Below are positions 45,761 through 54,113 of a DNA stretch of 64,000 nucleotides, one piece after another. The stretch comes from Candidatus Scalindua sp. (GTDB lineage: Bacteria; Planctomycetota; Brocadiia; Brocadiales; Scalinduaceae). Each line of letters starts with the position of its first letter. The stretch's first letter is position 1. The DNA lies in assembly GCA_031316155.1 (NCBI GenBank), contig JALDRB010000013.1:62001-126000 (forward strand). The letters run 5' to 3'. Below the pieces are notes generated by a model. That model was not told the DNA's origin. It did not search any database and was given only the letters and a program-made list of their open reading frames with translations. The position numbers and the translations under genes are program-made.

Positions 45761-46246
45761 TCATATTTTCTCGCACCTGTACCCCAATTCACTAATTTCA
45801 GAAACCGCATTATCTTTTTTAATCAGATAATACCCAAACTTATCAACTAAATAGGTAATTTCCTTGATCTTCTCCTCTACTGGCCTATCGTCACGCTCTT
45901 CTTTCTGAGCCCTTCTGCCAGGCTTACCGATCCAGTTCACTGTCAGCAACTCATTGGCTGCCTTAACCAGCTCAGCGCCAATAGCGATTCCCCTGTACGT
46001 GATTTTATCGCCGTTACGATTATTCTTGAGAGCCTTGAGTACACCAATATAGAAATCAGCCATCAATTGCCCCTGGTTGGTTTCCGAGTTTATGTAGCTT
46101 GTCAAGCTGACATCCTCATCCTTCTTTGGTTTTCTATATTCTTTGGTTGCAAACTTGTTACCCTTTTTAAACGGACGTCCATACACTCTTTTTTTGAGTT
46201 CTTCCTGTGACTTGCTATTTTCAGGTTGAATATCGGTAATCATCAC
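45761..46246 (-). CDS. DUF5681-like phage-associated protein
   Basis: This 161-residue protein begins with KKRVYGRPFKKGNKFATKEY, the GRPFxKGN motif of DUF5681 proteins, which are found next to phage terminase genes. A helical body follows (LMADFYIGVLKALKNNRNGD, then GAELVKAANELLTVNWIGKP) and a basic/acidic stretch. Its role is probably in DNA packaging or binding; this is by family association. Purine-rich GGAGGG lies before the ATG. With the HTH gene at 44766 it forms the only phage-like pair seen; no capsid or large terminase gene is present. Confidence 0.55.
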   Translation of the reverse strand: MMITDIQPENSKSQEELKKRVYGRPFKKGNKFATKEYRKPKKDEDVSLTSYINSETNQGQLMADFYIGVLKALKNNRNGDKITYRGIAIGAELVKAANELLTVNWIGKPGRRAQKEERDDRPVEEKIKEITYLVDKFGYYLIKKDNAVSEISELGYRCEKI

Positions 46247-46471
46247 TTACCCTCCTATTATGCGTTTACTCTGATAATACGCCACGTAAAACGCTTAAGA
46301 TAACGCAACAATAGCGTTATGTCAATCAAAACATAACGGTTATTGGTTGTTAATTCCTGATAGTCCTTCCTGGGGAATTGTGTAAAATTCAGATTATGAA
46401 AATAGGGTGATGGAAAAATGAATGAAAGTTTCAGCAGATTTTAACATTGAAGAAAAGTTGATGCATAAAAA

Positions 46472-46504
46472 TAGCCTGATGCTCCGTACTGGAACACCAG
46501 GCTA
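46472..46504 (-). terminator. Intrinsic terminator after mini-ORF
   Basis: On the minus strand TAGCCTGGTG, a 13-base loop, CATCAGGCTA, then TTTTTATG: 9 of 10 stem pairs, GC-rich, followed by five T. Confidence 0.7.
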
Positions 46505-46525
46505 ATTTGCAACTTTTTTACTCAT
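46502..46525 (-). CDS. 7-codon ORF MSKKVAN with strong ribosome site
   Basis: ATG AGT AAA AAA GTT GCA AAT TAG follows AAAGGAG by seven bases. Its stop codon lies in the first base pairs of the terminator stem, so ribosomes on it would block the hairpin. It fits a leader peptide. It is too short to assign by similarity. The 45534 mini-ORF also begins ATGAGTAAA after a strong site. Confidence 0.35.
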   Translation of the reverse strand: MSKKVAN

Positions 46526-46745
46526 AAGCACGCTCCTTTCTTTTGTTTCATTGATTTAAAATCGTAGCTTAACAGCAACATACCAAAGAACTCTTCGCCC
46601 TTTATTTCCTTGTTAATTTTGCTGCGCTAGTCTTATTTTAATGTTGCTGTTAGTTTCAAAGAACCTTCAGAGAGGAACTAAGAGGAATAACCGAATATTA
46701 AACTTCAGGCAGCCGCACCTGTTATTTACTTCCTGTTAACCTCTT

Positions 46746-47284
46746 AACCCCTCTCCAATTGTTTTATATCACATTAAACCATTTTTTACAAGTGCATCAC
46801 ATAAATCTATACTTGTCCTACTGACGTACTAAAACGCCAATCCAAACCTAAAAATATAGAATAGGTTACCTGAAGATAAATTACGTTTAGTAGGTGAGAG
46901 TGATTATGGTGAGGATTGAGTGAAAAAGTGTGTTGTTCAGTATATGCTGTTAATTAATAAAGGGTTATGAATATGTGTAGCACCTTGGAAGTAATTAAAT
47001 GTGCGGTGAAAGATATTCATTTAACACGTTGTTCGAAAAATTCACTGTAGTCAAAACGTAGTCAACTCTATCGGAATCAACCAGAACCCACAGGAATTAA
47101 CAAGAAATGGAATAAAATTTAAATCTCTTTGTGTTAAGGTGATAGCGGCACAACAGACACAATATCAGGCACTTATAGTTAAGTTAAAAAACCTCTAAAA
47201 CATGTTCTTCAATCATATACATTTGCTCCATTTGGTCACCGATGTATTCCTATTTTGCTTAGCAAAACAAAGTTTATGAGAAAA
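46746..47284. other. Intergenic, no gene seen
   Basis: AT-rich with only short frames. It is downstream of the multiheme cytochrome gene and upstream of the leader-like RNA, and may hold that RNA's promoter. No hairpin terminator for the cytochrome gene was identified. Confidence 0.4.
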
Positions 47285-48535
47285 TTACTTTATCTTCTCT
47301 TCAAGACTATCCAGGATCATCCTTGTCAGGTTAAAATTGTGTATTCCATATTTTGTTATCGAATCAACAGTCACATCTGTATCATTGAAAAATTTCTCTA
47401 ACCCTGATCTCCCCCCTGCTTCCCCGTATTTGTCTGTATCGCTGTCTGAGTGTTTTTTGAAGGCAACTGTACTCTCTTCAACCAAATTCTGTAGACGACG
47501 GGTAAATTTTTTCAATCTGTCTGTAATGGTTTTTGTCCAGGCGTTGTACAGTCTTCCATAATCTTCATTGTGACATTTAATGCAGTATTCCTCCACTCCA
47601 CTGAATTTTAACTTTTCACTATTATATTTGTGACAGTCTTCACAAGTAACTGCCCTGGACATCATATCCGGAACTGGCTTAATCCCCTGAATGACTGTTT
47701 TTCCCTGTAAGAATTCGGAAGGCTCCCGGTGGCATTCAATGCAGCCTTTCTTCTTCTCAGAAGTATGGTGGCATTTACTGCAATTGAGATTATATTCGAC
47801 AATACCGGATTCATTTTGGTCACTGATTACGTGGCACTCTTTGCATGTTATATCCTCTTCAGGATGCTCTGAATGGCTGAAAGAAACACTCCATGAGAGA
47901 TTGTTTCTTCTATCAGGATCTGAATCAAAATACCTGACTAATTCATCTTTATGACACTTTACGCAATCCAGATCAGGAGTGGTATGGTGGCATTTGACAC
48001 AGTTAATTTCTTCCTTTTTCAACGATGCATTCGAATTCTTGATGTGACATAATCCACAGTCAACATCGCTTTCCACCGTAAAACCATGAATAAATTCCTG
48101 CTCCTTATATTTCATGGGATTTTCATCAATATCACTATGACATCTTTTGCACTCAGATACCTTTAATTCAACATGATGGCATGTAAGGCAGTTTTCTTCT
48201 TTTATAGTTAATCTGCCATGCCTCTCAGTATTCACCTCGCTGTCGTCATGACAGGATGTGCAATCCAGATTCTGCTCAAATGAATGCGACCCGTGTCTGA
48301 AGATCTCTGTTCTTTGAGTTGCTTCAAATTTATTTTCGTATGCCAAATAATTGGCATGGCATCTCTCCGTGCATGAATCCACGTTCTTTATAGTTATCAT
48401 TGTCCCCTCGATACGATCATCCTTACTTAATGACTCTTCCGCATAAGGATTACTTCTTTCATGAAAGAGAGATAAGAGAAGCAGAGCCATAAGTAAACTA
48501 ACAGTTAAAGAATATTTGTAACTCTCAAGAACCAT
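47285..48535 (-). CDS. Multiheme c-type cytochrome, 11 CxxCH plus one CX3CH
   Basis: This 416-residue protein has an N-terminal signal/anchor (SLTVSLLMALLLLSLF). It then has heme sites in order: CTERCH (three residues between Cys, unusual), CTSCH, CLTCH, CKRCH, CGLCH, CVKCH, CVKCH, CKECH, CSKCH, CIECH, CEDCH and CIKCH. Many extra His lie nearby as sixth ligands. A helical, heme-free tail of about 70 residues follows. It should be a periplasmic electron wire of up to 12 hemes. It is the last cytochrome gene of the minus-strand series, separated from the NapC-like gene by a MITE and a pseudogene. No homologue with assigned reaction was recognised. Confidence 0.85.
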   Translation of the reverse strand: MVLESYKYSLTVSLLMALLLLSLFHERSNPYAEESLSKDDRIEGTMITIKNVDSCTERCHANYLAYENKFEATQRTEIFRHGSHSFEQNLDCTSCHDDSEVNTERHGRLTIKEENCLTCHHVELKVSECKRCHSDIDENPMKYKEQEFIHGFTVESDVDCGLCHIKNSNASLKKEEINCVKCHHTTPDLDCVKCHKDELVRYFDSDPDRRNNLSWSVSFSHSEHPEEDITCKECHVISDQNESGIVEYNLNCSKCHHTSEKKKGCIECHREPSEFLQGKTVIQGIKPVPDMMSRAVTCEDCHKYNSEKLKFSGVEEYCIKCHNEDYGRLYNAWTKTITDRLKKFTRRLQNLVEESTVAFKKHSDSDTDKYGEAGGRSGLEKFFNDTDVTVDSITKYGIHNFNLTRMILDSLEEKIK

Positions 48536-48543
48536 TTCGAACC

Positions 48544-48711
48544 TATACTAAAACCGATTTGGTTTTCAGTTTTACCCGTCCGAACGGCTGACAGGCCGGG
48601 CGGGCTGGAAACCAAATCCTGGTGAAGTTATCCCCGGACAAAAGGCGCCGAGGACTTTACTCGCTCAATTTTATCTCGGATTTATCCGAAAACGATTACG
48701 AGATGAGCATA
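48544..48711. mobile_element. MITE-like element, copy 5 (168 bp, inverted)
   Basis: Compared with the other copies this one is in reverse orientation. It starts TATACTAAAACCGATTTGGTT and ends in the complement of TATGCT. It has a GC-rich apex insert (CCGTCCGAACGGCTGACAGG to CGGGCTGG). It lies nine bases upstream of the start of the 12-heme-type cytochrome gene, so it replaces most of that gene's leader. Confidence 0.75.
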
Positions 48712-48739
48712 AATTGTCAATTTTTAAAGTTATACAGAT

Positions 48740-48979
48740 CTAATCTTTTTTAATACAGTAGTTAAGAGAGATTTTCATCTTGTGTATAAAAACAGAACTA
48801 TATTCTGCGCTTTGGCCTTCTTCTTAATCAGGAGCTGGATATGTACCACAGCAAATGAGTTGCCCTGCAATGTGATTTACCACCCTGGTTTTTGGCAATG
48901 ATTCCGCTGTGCGAATAATTCTTACGGCAAAATCTATTAAGCGTTCTTCAGGATCAAATTGTCTCTTATCCTTTGGCAT
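48740..48979 (-). pseudogene. Four-helix-bundle (23S rRNA intervening-sequence) protein remnant
   Basis: ATG 48979 opens MPKDKRQFDPEERLIDFAVR and continues IIRTAESLPKTRVVNHIAGQ, LICCGTYPAPD, then TAA at 48826-48824. Beyond the stop the frame still reads GQSAEYSSVFIHKMK, recognisable as the YGEAQSAESRNDFIHKMK-type next segment. It is a nonsense-interrupted and eroded copy of the four-helix-bundle family, which is widespread as a mobile-associated gene. A 51-residue fragment could still be made. It breaks the cytochrome gene series. Confidence 0.7.
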
Positions 48980-49042
48980 TCATTATTCCTTGTTCGATAT
49001 TCGATATTGGAATCCTTGTAAAATTACGGATTATGGATTCGC

Positions 49043-50431
49043 TTAATTTGTATCAGAAAGTGAAATATCTTTTAACCGTTCTATGCTGTAGTTTATCAAA
49101 TCCTTTACATATTTAATATTGTGCACACCGAAACTTCCATCGTTAACAATTAAATTATAATTGTAACGCACCTCGTCAACCAGGGTTTCGGACACACCTT
49201 TCTTTGGAGTATTATTAATCAATTCTGATAATGAATTTAACTTATTTCTTATATACTCTTTCTGCTCTTCCATAGTTTTATCAAATCCCTTTTTGTGGCA
49301 AATATTACAAGTCAGAGGATGCACACCCAAGTCTCTGTTTTTATGGCATGCGGTGCAGTTAACTAAAGCAAGATACATCGGATCAGGACTTTCCTCAATC
49401 CCAATGCCGCCTTTGCCTGCATATAATTTTCTCTGAATTAAATAAGGTACTTTCTCAAAAACAGACTCCTGATCTCTCGTGTCAACAGATGCACCTTTCC
49501 GGCTTTTTCTGCTGGTGACAACTGTGGTCATCAAAGAATCCATATCTCCGGGAACAGCATTCCTCTCCGGCAGGATATTGGCTACGTATTCATCACCCCA
49601 TTCATGCAGGATTTCATTATGGCACGGGGTGCAAGGGACCTTATGTTTCTCCACATGATCTCTGTGCATCCTCTCTGCTCCCTGGTATTCCTTTGGAAGC
49701 TTTGTATGGCAATGGTAGCAATTCTTCTCTTCTACATCTCCGCCTCTCTGCACCGTATCAAAATGGCAGTCTGCACATTTTACTCTCTCATCCTTTTCAA
49801 AATTCAGATGATCAAATACCTTCCCGTATAGTAAAAGCTCGACCTCAACATTCTTATGGCAGAGCGAGCATTCGTCCACTTCAATTTTGTCTCTGGCAGT
49901 AAGCAGAGGGTTCTTGCCTCTCCTAAAATGACAGATAAAACAGCTATTTTCATCTATATCGAAATGGTTGATCTTTCCATCCTCCTGTATATCCTGTCCC
50001 AGGTACGAATGACATCCGGTACATTTCAGTTTGAGATTGGTCGGGTATGCTTCCAAATGTGTTTTGTGATTAAAAGAAAATTTATCTTTGTAATCTGATA
50101 CTTTTGATGTGAGTTTTTCAACAGGATGACACTCTGTATTCGTACAGTTACTATCCTCAATTTCAACAGATAATGTCCTCCCACTATCATCATGTGTATG
50201 ACAATTAAGACATCCGGTATTACAGGATACCGCATCTTTCCATGAATTATAGAATGGTTCCATGCTATGGCATCTTGCGCAGAATTCGGGAGAACCCGGT
50301 TTATGCGCAGCTATCACAATCAGCGTAATACAACATATCAAAGAGATGCTTGCTACTACAAACAGTATTGTGACGCTCTTTCTATTTTTCATAATTTCTG
50401 ATATTTTTGTATCGACAAACACCGCATGCAT
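49043..50431 (-). CDS. NapC-anchored multiheme c-type cytochrome, 10 CxxCH plus one CX4CH
   Basis: This 462-residue protein has an N-terminal membrane helix (TILFVVASISLICCITLIVI) followed by CARCHSMEPFYNSW, the NapC/NirT-type first heme where a Met ligand is usual. Heme sites continue: CLNCH, CTNTECH (four residues between Cys), CTGCH, CFICH, CSLCH, CADCH, CYHCH, CTPCH, CTACH and CNICH. It ends with a helical region like that of the 12-heme-type protein (ERLKDI, FGVHNIKYVKDLI). NapC-type proteins take electrons from quinol at the membrane and pass them to periplasmic partners. The start may be ATG 50431 or the in-frame ATG 50392, which lies just before the membrane helix; neither has a good ribosome site. 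Confidence 0.85.
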   Translation of the reverse strand: MHAVFVDTKISEIMKNRKSVTILFVVASISLICCITLIVIAAHKPGSPEFCARCHSMEPFYNSWKDAVSCNTGCLNCHTHDDSGRTLSVEIEDSNCTNTECHPVEKLTSKVSDYKDKFSFNHKTHLEAYPTNLKLKCTGCHSYLGQDIQEDGKINHFDIDENSCFICHFRRGKNPLLTARDKIEVDECSLCHKNVEVELLLYGKVFDHLNFEKDERVKCADCHFDTVQRGGDVEEKNCYHCHTKLPKEYQGAERMHRDHVEKHKVPCTPCHNEILHEWGDEYVANILPERNAVPGDMDSLMTTVVTSRKSRKGASVDTRDQESVFEKVPYLIQRKLYAGKGGIGIEESPDPMYLALVNCTACHKNRDLGVHPLTCNICHKKGFDKTMEEQKEYIRNKLNSLSELINNTPKKGVSETLVDEVRYNYNLIVNDGSFGVHNIKYVKDLINYSIERLKDISLSDTN

Positions 50432-50609
50432 TAAAAAGTAATCGAGTTAGTAATCTTCACACAAAGACAGGCATTATTTTTTGTGACTTCGTGTTTTTGT
50501 GTGATTATTTATTTTATGATATACTTTTTTTCATTCTCTATCTTTTTTCCATATAATGTTAACTGCCAATTTATCATAACACATTAATTTGAAAGGTTTG
50601 AAAGTTTAC

Positions 50610-51611
50610 TCATTCAATACAAAATTCAATCTCAGCAAGTAGTATTTTGTTCGTTCTCTTAAAGTTTGTTCTGAAAAGGATAGCTTCTAATTCCTTGAGT
50701 TCGGCACTTTTATCGTCAAGATCAAATACGAAACTATATATCTTCTTTTCTCCCGGTTTCAGTTGTGTATTCAATTCCATAAACATACTCACGTGCTTAG
50801 ATTTGATTGTTCTCCCCAGGTTATCCTTAAGGTTGATCAGCAAAAGAACTTCTCTGTATCCATAACTCCCGGTTGGAATTGAGTGATTAACACTGGTATT
50901 AACGATTTCAAGAATGCCGGTAATATGATTATTGTTCTTGTTTATCTCAGCAAATGTCAATTCAATGAAATCTTCAGTATTCTCTATGGCGCTTAAAACG
51001 GAAAATGTGTGAGCCTTGCCTTCTTTTCGTCTGTGTATCTTCTGCCACGGTTCATCTTGTATCAGCTTTCTTCTTACTGCAGGCATATGACAATCCTGGC
51101 AGGTTTGTTTTTGATCAACATCGACATATCGTAAATATTCCTCGTACGTATCTATATGACATGTGCCGCAAAGTCTGCTATCTTTGTAAAATGGTTGGTT
51201 CTCCTCTAATGGGTGCGGACCAATTCCGGAATGTGGACCGGAAAGAAGACAATCTGAGGTAAGATGACAACCCTGGCAGTCAACGCCATCTTCCAGATTA
51301 TGATCCCGAGCCATTAATTCGTTGGATTCCGTTAATATTGACTCCGGTACATGGCATCTCATACAAAAAGGATAACCATAATCGTTAGAGGCAACTCGAA
51401 ATTCCTCGTTAACATAACTTTTTGCATGCATGGAATCAGCCCACTCTTTGTAAATGTCAATGTGGCAATCTCCACATCTCTTCGATCCGGGAAAATCTAT
51501 TCCTCTTTTTACAAGTTCCGGATACATATTCATTTGGCATCCTGAAGAGAGAATGACGGTTACAATCAGAAACATTGTTACAAGCATAATTGGAATCGAT
51601 TTAGTGCTCAT
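50610..51611 (-). CDS. Pentaheme cytochrome c554-like lipoprotein
   Basis: This 333-residue protein has a lipoprotein signal (IPIMLVTMFLIVTVILSSGC, acylated Cys 25). Five heme sites follow: CGDCHIDIYKEW, CMRCH, CQGCH, CGTCHIDTYEEY and CQDCHMP. The CGxCHxxxxxxW beginning and spacing resemble cytochrome c554 and hydroxylamine-oxidoreductase relatives. The C-terminal half (210-333) is a heme-free beta-sandwich (ILEIVNTSVNHSIPTGSYGY, then PGEKKIYSFVFDLDD). It should be a membrane-tethered electron carrier on the outer side. It starts 15 bp before (upstream of) the subunit IV gene end, so it is co-transcribed with the cytochrome b pair. Confidence 0.85.
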   Translation of the reverse strand: MSTKSIPIMLVTMFLIVTVILSSGCQMNMYPELVKRGIDFPGSKRCGDCHIDIYKEWADSMHAKSYVNEEFRVASNDYGYPFCMRCHVPESILTESNELMARDHNLEDGVDCQGCHLTSDCLLSGPHSGIGPHPLEENQPFYKDSRLCGTCHIDTYEEYLRYVDVDQKQTCQDCHMPAVRRKLIQDEPWQKIHRRKEGKAHTFSVLSAIENTEDFIELTFAEINKNNNHITGILEIVNTSVNHSIPTGSYGYREVLLLINLKDNLGRTIKSKHVSMFMELNTQLKPGEKKIYSFVFDLDDKSAELKELEAILFRTNFKRTNKILLAEIEFCIE

Positions 51612-51626
51612 ACATTTTTAATTATT

Positions 51627-52025
51627 TTATTTGAGGAATCTCATGAGCCCCAGGAAGATGACCATTAATAAACACAGAATGACAAGGGAGAAGAAAACAG
51701 GTTTTTCACACAAACACCTTTTTGGATTCCTATCAAGAAATGGAATAGAAACAAATAATAACGCAAAAACAACCAGGGCAGTAATATACAGTACCTTACT
51801 CTTGAGAAGAAATGATAGTTGGTAAAATGAAAGCAGGTACCAGGGTGGCTTTGTCTGAAATGCAGCGAATTCTCCAGTTGATTTCTGGAAGGATTCTGGA
51901 AGAACTATGACTGCAATCAGAACCGCACTCATCAAGAAGAATGTCAGCAACGTATGCCTGAGTATCTCGTTAGGAAAGAACGGTTCCAAATCTTCCTCAC
52001 TTCTTCCTTTTCGATAGTCTACCAT
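51627..52025 (-). CDS. Cytochrome b C-terminal half (subunit IV, PetD-like) with PPWY
   Basis: This 132-residue protein has three membrane helices (HTLLTFFLMSAVLIAVIVLP, LYITALVVFALLFVSIPFLD, FFSLVILCLLMVIFLGLM), as in subunit IV of b6f complexes. The FFPNEILRH start and PFLDRNP loop match the family. The Qo-site motif PEWY is PPWY here (residues 60-63), so the Glu that takes a proton from quinol is missing. This suggests altered quinone chemistry. It follows the cytochrome b6 gene by 76 bp and precedes the c554-like gene. No Rieske gene is present in the cluster. Confidence 0.82.
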   Translation of the reverse strand: MVDYRKGRSEEDLEPFFPNEILRHTLLTFFLMSAVLIAVIVLPESFQKSTGEFAAFQTKPPWYLLSFYQLSFLLKSKVLYITALVVFALLFVSIPFLDRNPKRCLCEKPVFFSLVILCLLMVIFLGLMRFLK

Positions 52026-52101
52026 AACATCAAAAAAACAGTACTATTTTCATTTAAACACCGTATACAATTATTTGAAGCCTTTTTAGAATCTTTCTCT
52101 C

Positions 52102-52782
52102 TTATAACGGTTCTGAGATCCCCGTTCTCCTTATCATGAGAAAGTGTAGGCTCATAAAGAGAGACATCATGATTGGAATGCCTGCGATGTGTAACGCATA
52201 TATCAAAACAAATGTTTGATTTGAAATGGCTCTTCCATCCTGATACGCTCCCACACTGTGATCGGTTACCATCGTTGGCATTCCAACTTCACTTCCTGCG
52301 GTACTCACGCCCCAATACGATAAACCATTGGCTGGAAGAAATGTCCCCGTATACGATATCATGAGCGTTAATATCAGAAGCAAAGAACCTGATACCCAAT
52401 GTAACTCTCTCGGTTTTTTGTAGATACCCTTAAACAATATCCTTACCATGTGTGAAAGAACAAGGGCTACCATAAAATGTGGGGTTACGGCGTGAACTTT
52501 TTGTATTAACCATCCATAGGGAATTGCGTGTCTTACGTATTGAACGCTATTAAACGCCTCATTTGCAGAAGGTATATAATGAAAAACGAGAAATATCCCT
52601 GTTCCAGCCTGAAGTAGAAACGCAACAAATGCCAAACCTCCCGTACATCCGAACCAGCTGAGCCCCTTTGGTATTTGCTTCTTCGTTACGTTTCGTTCTA
52701 TGGCTTCTTTCAGCTGGTATCGTTCTTCAAACCAATTTTTGAGAAACCCAAAAAAACTCTCTCTTTTAAAAGTTTTATTCAT
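52102..52782 (-). CDS. Cytochrome b6-like protein (PetB-like)
   Basis: This 226-residue protein has four membrane helices and the four heme-ligating His: H97 and H111 (14 apart), H198 and H213 (15 apart). The unequal spacing is that of b6 rather than mitochondrial cytochrome b. C46 (FGCTGGLAF) aligns with the Cys that binds heme c_i covalently in b6. The helix-A LLQAGTGIFLVFHYIPS and SVQYVRH stretches also match. It should carry electrons across the membrane between quinone and cytochrome c partners. It begins 3 bp before the aminotransferase gene ends its frame (52785), and its partner subunit IV lies downstream. Confidence 0.88.
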   Translation of the reverse strand: MNKTFKRESFFGFLKNWFEERYQLKEAIERNVTKKQIPKGLSWFGCTGGLAFVAFLLQAGTGIFLVFHYIPSANEAFNSVQYVRHAIPYGWLIQKVHAVTPHFMVALVLSHMVRILFKGIYKKPRELHWVSGSLLLILTLMISYTGTFLPANGLSYWGVSTAGSEVGMPTMVTDHSVGAYQDGRAISNQTFVLIYALHIAGIPIMMSLFMSLHFLMIRRTGISEPL

Positions 52783-52784
52783 TA

Positions 52785-54113
52785 TTATACCTTATGCATC
52801 TCAACATAAGTGAGTGCACAATCAAGCACATCAATCACTTCCTGTATATCCTCATCCGTAATTATTAAGGGTGGCTGAAAAGTGAGGACATTCCGGCTGG
52901 CTCCCGTCTTCCCTAAGAGAACTCCCCTGTCCTTCGTATATTCAAGGATTATGTCTATCTCTTTTTGTGCAGGAACCTTATTATTTCCTACTAATTCAGC
53001 CCCCACCATCAGTCCTTTCCCCCTTACATCTCCTATTATTGAATGTTTGTTTTGTAGTAATTGTAATCTATTCTTAAGGGATTTTCCCATAGTTTCGGCA
53101 TTTTGAGTCAAATCATATTTTTCGATTACTTCCAGAGTAGCAAGCGCGGCAACAGAGGTAACGGGATTTCCTCCAAATGTTGAAGCACCAGGTCTTTTAT
53201 AGGATGAGGCAATATCATCATTTGTGATAAAGCCGCCTACAGGAGTTCCATTTGCAATTGCCTTGGCAAATGTCATAATATCCGGTTCTATACCCGTATG
53301 TTCAATGGCAAACATCTTTCCTGTCCGTCCAAAACCGGTCTGTATCTCGTCCACGATAAGTACTATTCCATATTTATCCAGTATTTCCTTCATAATTGTG
53401 AAATATTCCTGAGGCGGTGCGATGATGCCTCCATTACCCTGTATAGGTTCAATAATAAGTGCAGCAACCTCTCCTGAAGTAGATGTTTCAATGACATTTT
53501 CAATCTGCTTCGCACATTCGATGTCACAATCAGGATAGGTACGATTGAAAACACAACGATAGCAATACGCATTTGGTACGAAACTAATTCCCCCGACCGG
53601 ATGAGAATCGGTACGCCAGAATTTTAACCCCGTAACACTCATCGTCAACCTTGTTCTTCCATGCAGACCATGTGAAAGCGCAAGGAACTCATGTTTTCCC
53701 GTGTAGAGCTGGGATATCAACAGTGCGCCTTCATTGGCCTCCGATCCGCTTGCACAAAAAAAACTCTTCTTTAAGTTACCCGGAGTAATTTGTGATACTT
53801 TTTCGGCAAGATCGACAATTGGTTGTGTTAAATAGATGGTGGTCGTATGTTGCAGTGTCTTTACCTGCTGACATATTTTATCGGTTATTTCCGGATGACA
53901 ATGGCCTGCATTGAGTACAGAAACACCCCCATAGAAATCGAGATAGCGTTTTCCCTGATGATCAAAGAGATACTGCCCCTCTCCCCTTACAATCTGCATG
54001 GGTTCCTGATAAAAATGGTAAACACAGGGAATCATAAACTCTCTCTTTTTGCGAATGATCTCCTGCTGTCCGATATATGGTTCTTTTATTTGCATGTTAA
54101 GATTCTGTCTCAT
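52785..54113 (-). CDS. Class III aminotransferase (alanine-glyoxylate/AGXT2-like)
   Basis: This 442-residue PLP enzyme shows NAGHCHPEITDKICQQVKTL, the phosphate-binding CASGSEANEGALL, IIEPIQGNGGI, VDEIQTGFGRTGKMFA (PLP Asp) and the Lys in MTFAKAIANGTPVGG. Length and motifs fit class III aminotransferases of the alanine-glyoxylate or 4-aminobutyrate type. The substrate is not readable. It is coupled to the upstream TPR gene by an ATGA overlap (54110-54113) and leaves 2 bp to cytochrome b6, so it is embedded in a respiratory series. It has a run of Cys (YCYRCVFNRTYPDCDIEC) that is unusual for the family and could bind metal. Confidence 0.85.
   Translation of the reverse strand: MRQNLNMQIKEPYIGQQEIIRKKREFMIPCVYHFYQEPMQIVRGEGQYLFDHQGKRYLDFYGGVSVLNAGHCHPEITDKICQQVKTLQHTTTIYLTQPIVDLAEKVSQITPGNLKKSFFCASGSEANEGALLISQLYTGKHEFLALSHGLHGRTRLTMSVTGLKFWRTDSHPVGGISFVPNAYCYRCVFNRTYPDCDIECAKQIENVIETSTSGEVAALIIEPIQGNGGIIAPPQEYFTIMKEILDKYGIVLIVDEIQTGFGRTGKMFAIEHTGIEPDIMTFAKAIANGTPVGGFITNDDIASSYKRPGASTFGGNPVTSVAALATLEVIEKYDLTQNAETMGKSLKNRLQLLQNKHSIIGDVRGKGLMVGAELVGNNKVPAQKEIDIILEYTKDRGVLLGKTGASRNVLTFQPPLIITDEDIQEVIDVLDCALTYVEMHKV

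Larger units (their letters stand above)
46469..46745 (-). ncRNA. Candidate structured leader RNA
   Basis: Read on the minus strand, this region has a 12-bp perfect long-range stem (TAACAGCAACAT at 46641-46652 read in reverse, ATGTTGCTGTTA at 46570-46581) enclosing about 59 bases. It is followed by AAAGGAG, a 7-codon ORF (46502-46525) and an intrinsic terminator (46472-46504). This order (structured domain, tiny ORF, terminator) is that of a stand-alone regulatory RNA or attenuation leader. No known class was recognised. It sits between the multiheme cytochrome gene (47285) and the DUF5681 gene (46246). Confidence 0.4.
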
